From positions 18,378-82,377 of the forward strand of contig DATMYF010000062.1 in assembly GCA_035561075.1 (NCBI GenBank): a DNA stretch of 64,000 nt, in the 5' to 3' direction. The notes below the pieces were generated by a model. It was not told the origin of the DNA. It did no database searches and saw nothing but the letters and a program-made list of their open reading frames with translations. Shown one piece after another: positions 39,799 to 48,329 of the stretch. Source of the DNA: JAMCRM01 sp035561075 (lineage in GTDB: Bacteria > Acidobacteriota > Terriglobia > Bryobacterales > Bryobacteraceae). Made by a program: the position numbers and the translations under genes. Every line of letters begins with the position of its first letter. Positions within the stretch are counted from its first letter, which is position 1.

Positions 39799-40830
39799 AT
39801 GCTAAGGAGAACATTCCTCGCCCAAGTAGCGGCCGCCCTGGACCGCGGTAGGCTGGATCGGGCCATACGCGTCATGGATGAGGTCACGCGCACGGGCGAG
39901 GTGGCCGCCGCGTCTCTCTGCGTTCGGCGGGGCTCGTCGCTCGTCCGGCATGTGTGCGGGCAGGCGAAGTCGGTTGACACGCCGTTTCTCTTAGCCTCGA
40001 TCACCAAGCCGATGACCGCCACTGGTGTCATGATCCTGGTGGACCGGCGGGAAATCTCGCTTTCCGACAACGTACGCAAGTACATCCCCGAATTCCGCGG
40101 CGGCGACCGCGATACGGTCACTATCCGGCATCTCCTCACGCACACTTCCGGCCTTCCGGACATGCTCCCCGACAACGAAGCGTTACGCCGGCGGCACGCC
40201 CCACTCCAGGACTTTGTCGCGGGCACGTGCAGAGTGCCACTGCTCTTCAAACCCGGCGCCGAGTGCCGTTACCAGAGCATGGGAATTCTGCTTGCGGCAG
40301 AAATCGCGCAACGCGTCACTAAGACGCCGTTTCGTGAGTTCCTGCGCAAGGAAGTGTTTGGACCCCTCGGGCTATCACGAACGTCGCTGGGACTCGGCGG
40401 TAGAAGGATCGCCGATACCGCCCTCTGCCAAGTGAGTGGCGATGAGGACTGGAACTGGAACAGCCCCTATTGGCGCAATCTCGGCGCTCCGTGGGGAGGC
40501 GCCCATTCGACAGGTGCCGAGGTTACGCGTTTCGTCGAATATTTCCTTCAACCCGACGACCGGGTGCTCAAGCCGCGTACCGCGGCTTCCATGATCGTCA
40601 ACCAGAACTTGGGCCTCAACGAGCCGTTTGGAATCGGCTTTCGGGTTGGCCCCGGAAGCTTCGGCAAAGCCTGCTCGACCCGTGCGTTCGGCCACTGGGG
40701 TTCCACTGGAACCGTCACATGGGCCGATCCCGCGACGGGCGTCAGCTTTGCGCTGTTGACCACCAAGCCGGCATCCGAATCCCGAGATTCGGTATTGGCT
40801 CCCGTTTCCGATGCGGTCTCGCAGGTTTAG
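39799..40830 (+). CDS. Serine beta-lactamase-like hydrolase (class C / esterase EstB type)
   Basis: 343 aa. Ser67-x-x-Lys70 in LLASITKPMTATG, Tyr in the CRYQSMG motif (Y-x-S variant of YxN), and HWGSTG in place of KTG near the C-terminus. RHLLTHTSGLPDM is a very strong family marker. These proteins hydrolyse esters, D-amino-acid peptides or beta-lactams; the HxG box points to esterase/peptidase rather than true beta-lactamase. The N-terminus has no clear signal peptide, so location is uncertain. Confidence 0.85.
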   Translation: MLRRTFLAQVAAALDRGRLDRAIRVMDEVTRTGEVAAASLCVRRGSSLVRHVCGQAKSVDTPFLLASITKPMTATGVMILVDRREISLSDNVRKYIPEFRGGDRDTVTIRHLLTHTSGLPDMLPDNEALRRRHAPLQDFVAGTCRVPLLFKPGAECRYQSMGILLAAEIAQRVTKTPFREFLRKEVFGPLGLSRTSLGLGGRRIADTALCQVSGDEDWNWNSPYWRNLGAPWGGAHSTGAEVTRFVEYFLQPDDRVLKPRTAASMIVNQNLGLNEPFGIGFRVGPGSFGKACSTRAFGHWGSTGTVTWADPATGVSFALLTTKPASESRDSVLAPVSDAVSQV

Positions 40831-40890
40831 GTACTTCCGCCAGCGTGGTAGCATCAACCGGATGTAAGCATCCGAAAGGAGCACTCCGCG

Positions 40891-41823
40891 ATGCAGTTCG
40901 GCGTATCTACTTCTCGCCGCGTATTCCTCCAATCCACCGTCGGCGTTACAGGCGCGGTGGCCACAGCGGGACAGGCTGCTCAAACGGCTCCCGCCTTGCC
41001 CAAGGTCCAGCTGGGGAAATGGGAAATCAGCCGCCTGATAATCGGCGCCAATCCGCTATACGGCTATTCGCATTGTAGCCGTCTGCTCGACCAGCACCAG
41101 CGCGAGTGGTGCACACAGGACCGCGTGCTGCAGGTGCTGCGCAGCGCCGAGGCGAACGGCATCAATACCTGGCAGATGCACTACGGTCCCAGGGAGATGT
41201 CCGACCTGAAACGAATGCTCGCCGAAGGGATCAAGTTGCAGTGGATTCTGCTGGGGATGGGCGACTTGATGACGGATTTCACCCTGTTGAAAGAAGTGGC
41301 CAGGATGCAGCCGGTCGGTATCGTGCACCACGGCAACATGACCGATAACCGCTTCCGCCTCGGGCAGACGGACAAGATCCGTGAATTCTTGAAAGCCGTG
41401 CGCGACACCGGAGTGCTGGTCGGGCTTTCGACGCATAACCCTGCGGTGGTCGATACCGCTGAGAGCCAGAACTGGGACCTTGATTTCTATATGACCTGCT
41501 TCTACCAGCAAAGCCGCACGCCGGATGACTTCAAGAAGCTGTTCGGTGACGAACTGCCGGTGGGAGAGACTTATCTCGCAAAGGATCCGGAACGCATGTG
41601 CCGGATGATCCGCCAGACCAGCAAGACCTGTTTGGCTTTCAAGATCCTGGCGGCCGGGCGCTTGATCCAGTCACCGCAGATGGTGGAAGAACGCATCCGT
41701 TTCGCCTTCGGGAACATCAAGCGGCACGACGCAGCGATCATGGGTATGTACCCGCGCTTCCGCGACGAAGTGCGCGAGAATTCCGAAACCGTCCGGCGGG
41801 TGTTAGCGGGCGAGCGCGCCTAA
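40891..41823 (+). CDS. Tat-signal TIM-barrel protein, aldo/keto-reductase-like
   Basis: 310 aa from ATG 40891. A Tat-like signal (TSRRVFLQSTVGVTGAVATA) precedes a barrel: VQLGKWEISRLIIGANPLYG, NGINTWQMHYG, VGIVHHGNMTDN, TGVLVGLSTHNPAVVDTAES, CLAFKILAAGRLIQSP. The order of strands and the LG….S.L.lG.n.l.g opening recall aldo/keto reductases, but the Asp-Tyr-Lys-His tetrad is not clear. Found mainly in Acidobacteriota and Planctomycetes in memory; substrate unknown. It probably works outside the cytoplasm. Confidence 0.65.
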   Translation: MQFGVSTSRRVFLQSTVGVTGAVATAGQAAQTAPALPKVQLGKWEISRLIIGANPLYGYSHCSRLLDQHQREWCTQDRVLQVLRSAEANGINTWQMHYGPREMSDLKRMLAEGIKLQWILLGMGDLMTDFTLLKEVARMQPVGIVHHGNMTDNRFRLGQTDKIREFLKAVRDTGVLVGLSTHNPAVVDTAESQNWDLDFYMTCFYQQSRTPDDFKKLFGDELPVGETYLAKDPERMCRMIRQTSKTCLAFKILAAGRLIQSPQMVEERIRFAFGNIKRHDAAIMGMYPRFRDEVRENSETVRRVLAGERA

Positions 41824-41926
41824 CGTCATGATAGTCGCCCGGTCCCAGAACGACAGTTTCAGGCCGTGTTCCGGTTCAGTTGGAAATGGAGAAGGCGTTC
41901 TCCCGGTAAGGTAAAGGAGAGAACGC

Positions 41927-42082
41927 ATGAAGCCGAAGGACATGTTCGCCGGCCGTCAGCACGAGATCCATGCTGAGCGAGATCGCAAGCTGGAGGAGGC
42001 ACGAAAACAGCGTCAGATTCGTCGGCAGCAGGCCATGGGAAGAAGGGCCGAACAGCCCATTTCCGGTCGTAGCGGAGACTAG
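41927..42082 (+). CDS. Small basic helical protein, 51 aa
   Basis: ATG 41927 lies 7 nt after AAGGAG, an ideal ribosome site. The 51-residue product begins MKPKDMFAGRQHEIHAERD and continues as a highly charged helix (KLEEARKQRQIRRQQAMGRR), ending GRSGD. It is Arg/Gln/Glu-rich with no hydrophobic core, suggesting a nucleic-acid- or ribosome-associated peptide. Start quality and codon use favour a real gene. Confidence 0.6.
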   Translation: MKPKDMFAGRQHEIHAERDRKLEEARKQRQIRRQQAMGRRAEQPISGRSGD

Positions 42083-42294
42083 TAAACACTATCCGTTGAT
42101 CGTGCGGGAAGGACAGCGTCCCACAATCGGACCCCTGAAACGATCCCTCAGAAAGCGGAGTTCTGCTAAATTCTCAATCACCCGAATTTCGGAGATCCCC
42201 CACGCTACCCTGAGCAGTCCCCGTTTCGGTCTGGTCATGCAAAGCTCGCGGCCGGGCCTCGGAACGGCGGGTTCAGCCAAAGTCTTAAGCCCGC

Positions 42295-42325
42295 TTTACC
42301 AGATCGGCGGCGCGATCTGTACAAT
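42295..42325 (+). promoter_or_regulatory. Possible promoter of the S9 peptidase gene
   Basis: TTTACC (42295) and TGTACAAT (TACAAT at 42320-42325) are separated by 19 bp, with an extended TG before the -10 and the gene start 37 nt downstream. Spacing is wider than ideal, so this is tentative. Confidence 0.25.
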
Positions 42326-42361
42326 TTGCTTTAGGACTGGCATTCTGACTGGGAAGACACC

Positions 42362-44491
42362 ATGCGAAACATTACTCGAAACTGGCTCATCCTCATGGGG
42401 CTCGCCATGCCGCTAATGGGCCAGGCTCCTGGCGCGGCATCGCGCCCCGTCACCGTCGCCGACTCCATCGAGATGAACGTCGCGAGTAGTTCACGGGAAG
42501 GTCTAGCGTATTTTTCTCCGGACAATAGCCAGTTTGTCGTGCTCACTCATAAGGGAGACATCACTACCAATAGTAATATCTATTCGCTGTGGCTCCTCAA
42601 GAGTGCCGATGTGTTTCACTCACCGCGCACCGAAGTGATCGCTACGCTTTCCACCACCAGCAATCAGCCAGCGATCAGCGACATCCGATGGATGGACGAC
42701 AGGACAATTGTGTTTCGTGGGGCCATGCAGGCTAGTGCGAAGGCACCGATCTACGCGCTGGACGTGCCCACCAGAAGAGTCAGCAAGCTCTACGAGTACG
42801 ACGGTTCGATTGTGGCGTTCGATGCCACGCGGGATCTGTCGGCAGTGGCTTTGATATTGCGTCCCGCACCTGAAAGTTACTACGACCCTTCATCCGGCGA
42901 TCGTGGGATTCAGATTGCGGCAGAGCAACTGGCGGACCTACTGGCGAACAGGAAACAGCGTGGGAACCGGCTGATCGTCCAGCGGCGAGGGAACTCCTTC
43001 AAAGAAATCCCCCTGGGGAGGAAGTCCATCCAGTCGAACGTGTATCTTTCGCCCGACGGGCACCGCTTGATCGTAGCGCAGCCGATTCCCGCCAGTTCCG
43101 CGGTTTTTGAGCAATACAGGATTCGCAAGGGCCTCGGACTGGTGCAATATCTTCTCATCGACGCCGATTCGGGCGCCTCGCGCCCGCTGATGAATGCGCC
43201 TTCACTCTCCGGCGGTATTGCATGGCTGCCCGATGGCAATTCGCTGATCATATCCGGAGTGTATTTGCGGCCCAAATACAGCACCGGCAGCACGTCCGTT
43301 CCAGTCACCGGCGAAGTTGACGCGGAGACGGGCGGCATCCGCTCGATTGCTGAAGGTTATGCCGAGTTCCTTTCGTGGAACCAGAAGACCGCAAGCGTCC
43401 TCCTGCGTCCTCGTGCTCCTTCATTGGAAGCGCTCGATCCCGTGGTGTATCAGAAAACGGGTAGCGTCTGGGAGAAGAAGGATGCCGGCGGTAATGCTCT
43501 CTCCAGGGGCCCTTTTACTGTGCAACTGGAGCAGGACATGAACACGCCTCCACGGCTTGTGGCGGTGGACCCTAATGCGCGGAGGTCGGTTATTATGGAC
43601 CTCAATCCGCAATTCAGTGGTCTGCGATTTGGCAAAGTGGAAGCCATCGCATGGAAGGGAACCGATCAGCAAGAAAGTAAAGGTGGGCTCTATCTTCCGC
43701 CCGACTTTGTTGTTGGCAGGAAATACCCCCTGGTGATTCAACTGGAGGGTTGGGATGCCACCCAGTTCTGGATCGACGGTCCGTCAACCGCCGGTTATGC
43801 CGCCCAGGAATTGGCCGGCAAAGGTATCATCGTAGCGCAGCTCGGATTGCCGCCTTTGGCGGCCTTGACGACCGCTAAAGAAGGACCAGTGGCTATGGCC
43901 GCCATCGAAGGGCTGATCGACTACCTGGCCCAGCGGGACTATATCGATCGTGCGCGGATCGGACTGCTGGGCTGGAGCCGAACCGGGTACCACGCCAGAT
44001 ACACCCTCACATTTTCGAGATACCCCGTCGCTGCCGCCGTGATCGTCGATGGAATGGACGCCTCCTATTTCCAATACCTGTCGTGGGCTAATAATGGACC
44101 CAATGCAGGCTATACCTATGAGCAGATCAACGGCAGCCGCCCATTTGGCGATGGCCTGAGCACGTGGAACCAGCACGCCACAGGCTTCAACCTCGAAAGA
44201 GTGCATACGCCAGTGTGGCTCATAGGTTTTCGAACGTATTCGCTATTGAATAACTGGGAATGGTTTGTGGGATTGCAGCAGCTCGAAAAACCAGTGGAGT
44301 TTACCTGGCTGCCCAACTCCGAGCACGCGCCTCTCCGTCCCCAGGAGCGGCTGGCAGCGCAGGGCGGAACCGTCGATTGGTTTACCTTCTGGCTCAGCAA
44401 CCAGCTGGATTCCGATGCGTCGAAGGCAGACCAGTACGCACGTTGGCGGCAGTTGCGCAAGTTGCACGAGGCCGACGCGCGCAAGCAATGA
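42362..44491 (+). CDS. S9-family peptidase resembling Atxe2-type lasso-peptide isopeptidases
   Basis: 709 aa. Signal peptide MRNITRNWLILMGLAMPLMG. The N-terminal half is a beta-propeller (SIEMNVASSSREGLAYFSPD, AISDIRWMDDRTIVFRG, SNVYLSPDGHRLIVAQ). The C-terminal alpha/beta hydrolase has nucleophile Ser in IGLLGWSRTGYHARYTL, followed by the VDGMDASYFQYLSW segment, and His in WLPNSEHAPLRPQE. The SRT-x-Y-H context and the DG-x-D-x-x-Y-x-QY motif are features I associate with Atxe2-like isopeptidases, which open lasso peptides. No lasso precursor, transglutaminase-like B or asparagine-synthetase-like C gene is visible nearby, so it could act on imported peptides. Confidence 0.75.
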   Translation: MRNITRNWLILMGLAMPLMGQAPGAASRPVTVADSIEMNVASSSREGLAYFSPDNSQFVVLTHKGDITTNSNIYSLWLLKSADVFHSPRTEVIATLSTTSNQPAISDIRWMDDRTIVFRGAMQASAKAPIYALDVPTRRVSKLYEYDGSIVAFDATRDLSAVALILRPAPESYYDPSSGDRGIQIAAEQLADLLANRKQRGNRLIVQRRGNSFKEIPLGRKSIQSNVYLSPDGHRLIVAQPIPASSAVFEQYRIRKGLGLVQYLLIDADSGASRPLMNAPSLSGGIAWLPDGNSLIISGVYLRPKYSTGSTSVPVTGEVDAETGGIRSIAEGYAEFLSWNQKTASVLLRPRAPSLEALDPVVYQKTGSVWEKKDAGGNALSRGPFTVQLEQDMNTPPRLVAVDPNARRSVIMDLNPQFSGLRFGKVEAIAWKGTDQQESKGGLYLPPDFVVGRKYPLVIQLEGWDATQFWIDGPSTAGYAAQELAGKGIIVAQLGLPPLAALTTAKEGPVAMAAIEGLIDYLAQRDYIDRARIGLLGWSRTGYHARYTLTFSRYPVAAAVIVDGMDASYFQYLSWANNGPNAGYTYEQINGSRPFGDGLSTWNQHATGFNLERVHTPVWLIGFRTYSLLNNWEWFVGLQQLEKPVEFTWLPNSEHAPLRPQERLAAQGGTVDWFTFWLSNQLDSDASKADQYARWRQLRKLHEADARKQ

Positions 44492-44625
44492 TCGGCTCCA
44501 ACCTCGTGCTCCTGACGTTGATCGACCAGTACATGCGCGAGTGTTTGGCCAATTGCGGCCAGTACGTCGTTGCAGCAGTTCGCGAGGAAGGTGCAGCATG
44601 GTTCATCGCTCAACGTAGCGATTAG
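44488..44625 (+). pseudogene. Probable IS3-like transposase scrap
   Basis: A 45-codon frame opening with ATGA overlap on the peptidase stop reads NLVLLTLIDQYMRECLANCG. This resembles the rve-domain segment 'L.vvDeytRecL' of IS3-type integrases. No other transposase motif or terminal inverted repeat is seen. Either a short remnant or coincidence. Confidence 0.3.
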
Positions 44626-45032
44626 TGGCCAGAGTTTACCAAGACTGTCCGCCCCGCAGCCTGCGGAATCGAGTCGTGAATAATTCCTTTGCTAGCCAGT
44701 CTAGTTTTGCGGCGTCAAGGGTGGCATGAATCGGGGGCACCAGGTGACCTGATTTTCTTTTTGAAACTACAGTAGTTGCAGGTTCAGCCGAGGCTTGCCT
44801 CGCGACTATACTGGGCCGTTCAAACTGAGCCCTCAAAATGGCTATACTCGCTAACAGGGAACGCCCGCTCTCCATTTCACGCTGAACCAGCACAGCCGAA
44901 CTGGACCACGCGGGCAGTTGCGATTCGGCCGTAACGCGCCGAAATCCGCGCGGGATGAACGGCCCGGTCGCCGGGTGTATGATCTGATTTCAACCGCAGC
45001 GGCGCATACGTCGTCCTGCCAGGGAGCACAGA
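44626..45032. other. Intergenic region, no supported gene
   Basis: About 400 nt between the peptidase and the propeller/deacetylase-like gene. It is less GC-rich in its first third. No frame shows family features, and no terminator-quality stem or tRNA is visible. It presumably holds the promoter of the gene at 45033, whose GGAGC site lies at 45020. Confidence 0.4.
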
Positions 45033-46976
45033 ATGACTCAGTCGCGTTTCCAGTCATTGGCCTTTGCCATTTGCCTGGCTGTGGCGGCGGTGTGGCTATC
45101 GACTCGCGGCGGAAGCGCGGCGGCCGACGCCCAGGCCGTCCCCGTGTTGAGCGGAATCCGTTCCGCCGAAGCCGTCGCCGTGAATCCCCAGGGCGCCCCG
45201 ATGGTCGCCTCCGCTACCGCTGGTGGAGGCATCGCACGCGTGTTGGGACGCAACAGCTCGGTTCTGCTGGCGGAGACCTCCGGCGCACCCGCGGCGATGG
45301 CATTCGACGCCGAGGGAGACCTATATGTTGCCGACCGGCAATTGAGGGAAATCTTCCGAGTCACGCGATGGGGCAGGGTAGAGATTGTCGCGGAGAACCT
45401 GGGATCCCCCGAGGGCATTGCCGTGGGTCCCGACGGCAATATCTATGTGACCGACAGCGCTGCCTCTTGCGTATACCGGCTGAGCCCGAAAGGGGAGCGC
45501 GCGATCTGCGCCTCCGGCGTGTCCGGCGCTAAAGGCATAGTCGTATCGGCGGACAGCGGCCACATCTTCGTGTCCGACAAGGCCAACCGGATCTGGCGCT
45601 TTGCCCTGGACGGAACCGGACGAATGCAATTCGCCGCCCTCTCCGGGGTGGGTCGAGCGGCAGCGCTCGCGCTCGACCAGGGCCGCAATCTTTATGTCGC
45701 GTGGGACGGCGGCGGCAAGGTTTCGGCCTACAACGTTGAAGGCCAGCAAGTCGCAGAATACAGGCTACCCGGGCGCAGAGCGACGGGGATCGCCTTCGGC
45801 GGATACGACTTGAACGTCCTATACGTAACCGAGGCTGAGACCGGCGCTCTCTACAAGGTGCGCGTTCCCCAGCGTTCCCAACGCCTGTTGTGGGAGCACA
45901 GCCAAGAACTGCAGATCACAGAACCGGCCGACGGGGCCATTCTCAATCGCCATGATGGAGAGCCGTCTCCAGCCGGCCTTCGAATCCGCGTCAAGGGAGT
46001 AACTGCAGGTGCCGGCCCTGTCCGGGTCAATGGCGCCCCGGCCGAGGTCAAAGACGGCGTGTTCGAGTCGCGGGTCTTGCTACGCGAGCCCGAGAGTAAG
46101 ATTCTTGCGGAAGGCCCTGGCGGGCTGCACGACGAGGTCACGGTTCTTTGGGACCGCAGGTCTTTTCCGCGCTACCGGTTTTCCACAGACGATAACATCT
46201 GGTTTCTGCGGGATATCGCCCGGCACGCCTCTACATACAAATCGATCTTCGACAACGACTACCTGGCGTTCTGGCGCGAAATGCACCGCAAGTACGGGAC
46301 CAAGATACACCACAACATCTACTACGAGACTACCGGCTTCAACCTCTCCCAGATGCCGGATAAGTTCCGGGAGGAATGGCGGGCCAACGCGGATTGGCTG
46401 CGGCTCACGTTCCACGCACGCGCCAACGATCCGGCGCGCCCTTACGTGCACGCTTCCGCTGAGCAGATCCGGCAGGACTACCTCATGGTAAACCGCGAAA
46501 TCGAGCGTTTTGCCGGGAAGGAATTACTGAGCCCGGTCACCACTATACACTGGGGCGCCGCGACGCAACCCGCGGCGGCCGCACTGCGGAAGGAAGGCGT
46601 TCGCGTGCTCCTTGGCGTGGATGCGTTCCGCGACGACATTCCGTACGTGGGTTACCATCTCAGCGTTCCGCAATACCGCCGGATCCTTGGCCGGGATTAC
46701 TGGAAAGATACCAGGGAAGATATTATATTCATCCACCACGACATCGTGGTCAATTCCGTGCCGCTAGACAAGATCGCGCCCTATCTCGAGCGGATCGTAT
46801 CCGACCCTCACGAGTCGGAGGTGCTGGAGTTGATCATTCACGAGCAGTACTTCTATCCCGACTATCGCGGGTACGAACCCGATTACCGCGCGCGAGTGGA
46901 ACGGGCGATAGAGTGGGTCACGCGCCGCGGCTATAAGCCGGTCTTTTTCGGCGACGGTTTTCTGGGAACGCCGTAG
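45033..46976 (+). CDS. Exported NHL-propeller protein with a C-terminal deacetylase-like TIM-type domain
   Basis: 647 aa. Signal peptide (FQSLAFAICLAVAAVWLS). Residues about 40-290 carry NHL/SMP-30 strands (AMAFDAEGDLYVADRQLREI, PEGIAVGPDGNIYVTDSAAS, GIVVSADSGHIFVSDKANRI). A short Ig-like linker follows. The last ~270 residues (YRFSTDDNIWFLRDIARH, HNIYYETTGFNLSQMPDKFR, THxHWGAATQPAAAAL-like region VTTIHWGAATQPAAAALR, IIFIHHDIVVNS) look like a polysaccharide-deacetylase/GH superfamily barrel. Both activities are inferred. It immediately precedes the GH109-like gene (21 nt), so it is probably the first gene of the catabolic island operon. Confidence 0.65.
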   Translation: MTQSRFQSLAFAICLAVAAVWLSTRGGSAAADAQAVPVLSGIRSAEAVAVNPQGAPMVASATAGGGIARVLGRNSSVLLAETSGAPAAMAFDAEGDLYVADRQLREIFRVTRWGRVEIVAENLGSPEGIAVGPDGNIYVTDSAASCVYRLSPKGERAICASGVSGAKGIVVSADSGHIFVSDKANRIWRFALDGTGRMQFAALSGVGRAAALALDQGRNLYVAWDGGGKVSAYNVEGQQVAEYRLPGRRATGIAFGGYDLNVLYVTEAETGALYKVRVPQRSQRLLWEHSQELQITEPADGAILNRHDGEPSPAGLRIRVKGVTAGAGPVRVNGAPAEVKDGVFESRVLLREPESKILAEGPGGLHDEVTVLWDRRSFPRYRFSTDDNIWFLRDIARHASTYKSIFDNDYLAFWREMHRKYGTKIHHNIYYETTGFNLSQMPDKFREEWRANADWLRLTFHARANDPARPYVHASAEQIRQDYLMVNREIERFAGKELLSPVTTIHWGAATQPAAAALRKEGVRVLLGVDAFRDDIPYVGYHLSVPQYRRILGRDYWKDTREDIIFIHHDIVVNSVPLDKIAPYLERIVSDPHESEVLELIIHEQYFYPDYRGYEPDYRARVERAIEWVTRRGYKPVFFGDGFLGTP

Positions 46977-46996
46977 TGGTTGGATCGCGAGGGATC

Positions 46997-48286
46997 ATGA
47001 ATACAGGCAGGAGTCGAAGAGACGTTCTGAAGATCGCGTGGGTCGCGGGTCTGCGCGCGCAGGCGGCCGAAAAACCGGCGCGGATCGGCATTGTGGGTGT
47101 CGGCAGGCGCGGCACGTCGCTGCTGCGAACGCTGCTCTCGTTGGGCGTGGAGGTGCCGGCGATCTGCGACATCGATCCAGCCAGTCTCTCGAGGGCGCAG
47201 GAGATGGTCCGGAAGACCGGGCAGCCGCGGCCAGAGGGCTACGGGCGCGGTCCGGAGGACTTTCGCCGCCTGGTTGCGCGGGACGATTTGAAGGCAGTCG
47301 TAAACGCCACGTCTTGGGAATGGCACACGCCCATTGCGGTCGCTACGATGCAGGCCGGCAAGTACGCGGGCGTGGAAGTTCCGGCCGCGCTGAGCATCGA
47401 GGAGTGCTGGCAACTGGTCCGGACCTCGCGCCAAACCGGCATGCCGTGCATGATGCTGGAGAACGTCTGCTACTTTCGGAACGTCTTGATGGTGCTCAAC
47501 CTGGTGCGCGAGGGAATCCTTGGTGAGGTGCTCCACTGCAAGGCCGGATACCAGCACTACATACGCGGGAGCCAGTTCGGCAAAGACGGTGCGTTGAGCT
47601 GGCGTGCCAAGTACGCCCTCACGCGGAACGGCAACCAGTATCCGACCCACCCGATAGGGCCGGTGGCATGGTGGATGAACATCAATCGCGGTGACCGGTT
47701 CAGCTATCTAACTTCGATGAGCACCCCGGCCCTTGGCAGCCGGATGTACGCCGTCGAGACGTTTGGTGCGGACCACCCCGCGGCCCGCAAGAGCTTCGCT
47801 CAGGGCGACGTGAATACGACCATGATCAAGACCGAGCGCGGCTTCACCGTCACGCTCTACTACAATACCCAATCGCCCAGGCCGTACGATCTGATTCTGG
47901 ATGTGCAGGGTACCCGGGGCATCTATTCGGGAACGCTGGATAAGCTTTTCGTCCAGGGGCGCACTCCAATGAAATCCGCCGAGCCGTCATGGGAGGACGC
48001 GGCGCCTTACTACCAGCAGTATGAACATCCCCTGTGGAAAGCGCAGGGCGAATCCGCCGTGAAACACGGCCACGGGGGCGCCGATTACCTTACGTTGTAT
48101 CAGTTCGTCAAAGCGGTCCGCGACCGCACGCCGACTCCTATTGATGCCTGCGATACGGCCACGTGGAGTGCGATCGTGCCGCTCACGCAGCAGTCCGTCG
48201 CTTCCCGGAGCGCGCCGGTAGAGTTTCCCGATTTCACGGAAGGCAAGTGGCAGACGGCAAAACCGGTCGATCCCGGCCAGGTCTGA
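46997..48286 (+). CDS. Gfo/Idh/MocA-family protein, GH109-like
   Basis: 429 aa from ATG 46997 (GAGGG upstream). Tat-like signal with GRSRRDVLKIAWVAGLRAQ, then the NAD-binding RIGIVGVGRRGTSLLRTLLS. The usual EKP motif is replaced by AGVEVPAALSIEECW, and the C-terminal part has VKHGHGGADYL. The EVP substitution and the HGG-x-D motif are features of the GH109 branch, whose founding members are NAD-dependent alpha-N-acetylgalactosaminidases working by a redox-elimination mechanism. The neighbours (two alpha-L-fucosidases, DUF4091 hydrolase) support a glycosidase role. Closely related in design to the gene at 59183. Confidence 0.8.
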   Translation: MNTGRSRRDVLKIAWVAGLRAQAAEKPARIGIVGVGRRGTSLLRTLLSLGVEVPAICDIDPASLSRAQEMVRKTGQPRPEGYGRGPEDFRRLVARDDLKAVVNATSWEWHTPIAVATMQAGKYAGVEVPAALSIEECWQLVRTSRQTGMPCMMLENVCYFRNVLMVLNLVREGILGEVLHCKAGYQHYIRGSQFGKDGALSWRAKYALTRNGNQYPTHPIGPVAWWMNINRGDRFSYLTSMSTPALGSRMYAVETFGADHPAARKSFAQGDVNTTMIKTERGFTVTLYYNTQSPRPYDLILDVQGTRGIYSGTLDKLFVQGRTPMKSAEPSWEDAAPYYQQYEHPLWKAQGESAVKHGHGGADYLTLYQFVKAVRDRTPTPIDACDTATWSAIVPLTQQSVASRSAPVEFPDFTEGKWQTAKPVDPGQV

Positions 48287-48329
48287 CCGGATTTCATTCA
48301 GCCGAATGGGGTGTCTCTGAGGTGAGAAT

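Noticed and set aside
42083..42361. Lasso-peptide precursor upstream of the S9 peptidase
   Set aside because: No short frame with a ribosome site, leader and Gly1...Asp/Glu7-9 core could be found in this gap.
44636..44893. 85-codon minus-strand frame after the S9 peptidase
   Set aside because: No ribosome site, no recognisable domain and no sign of a conserved fold; left as intergenic.
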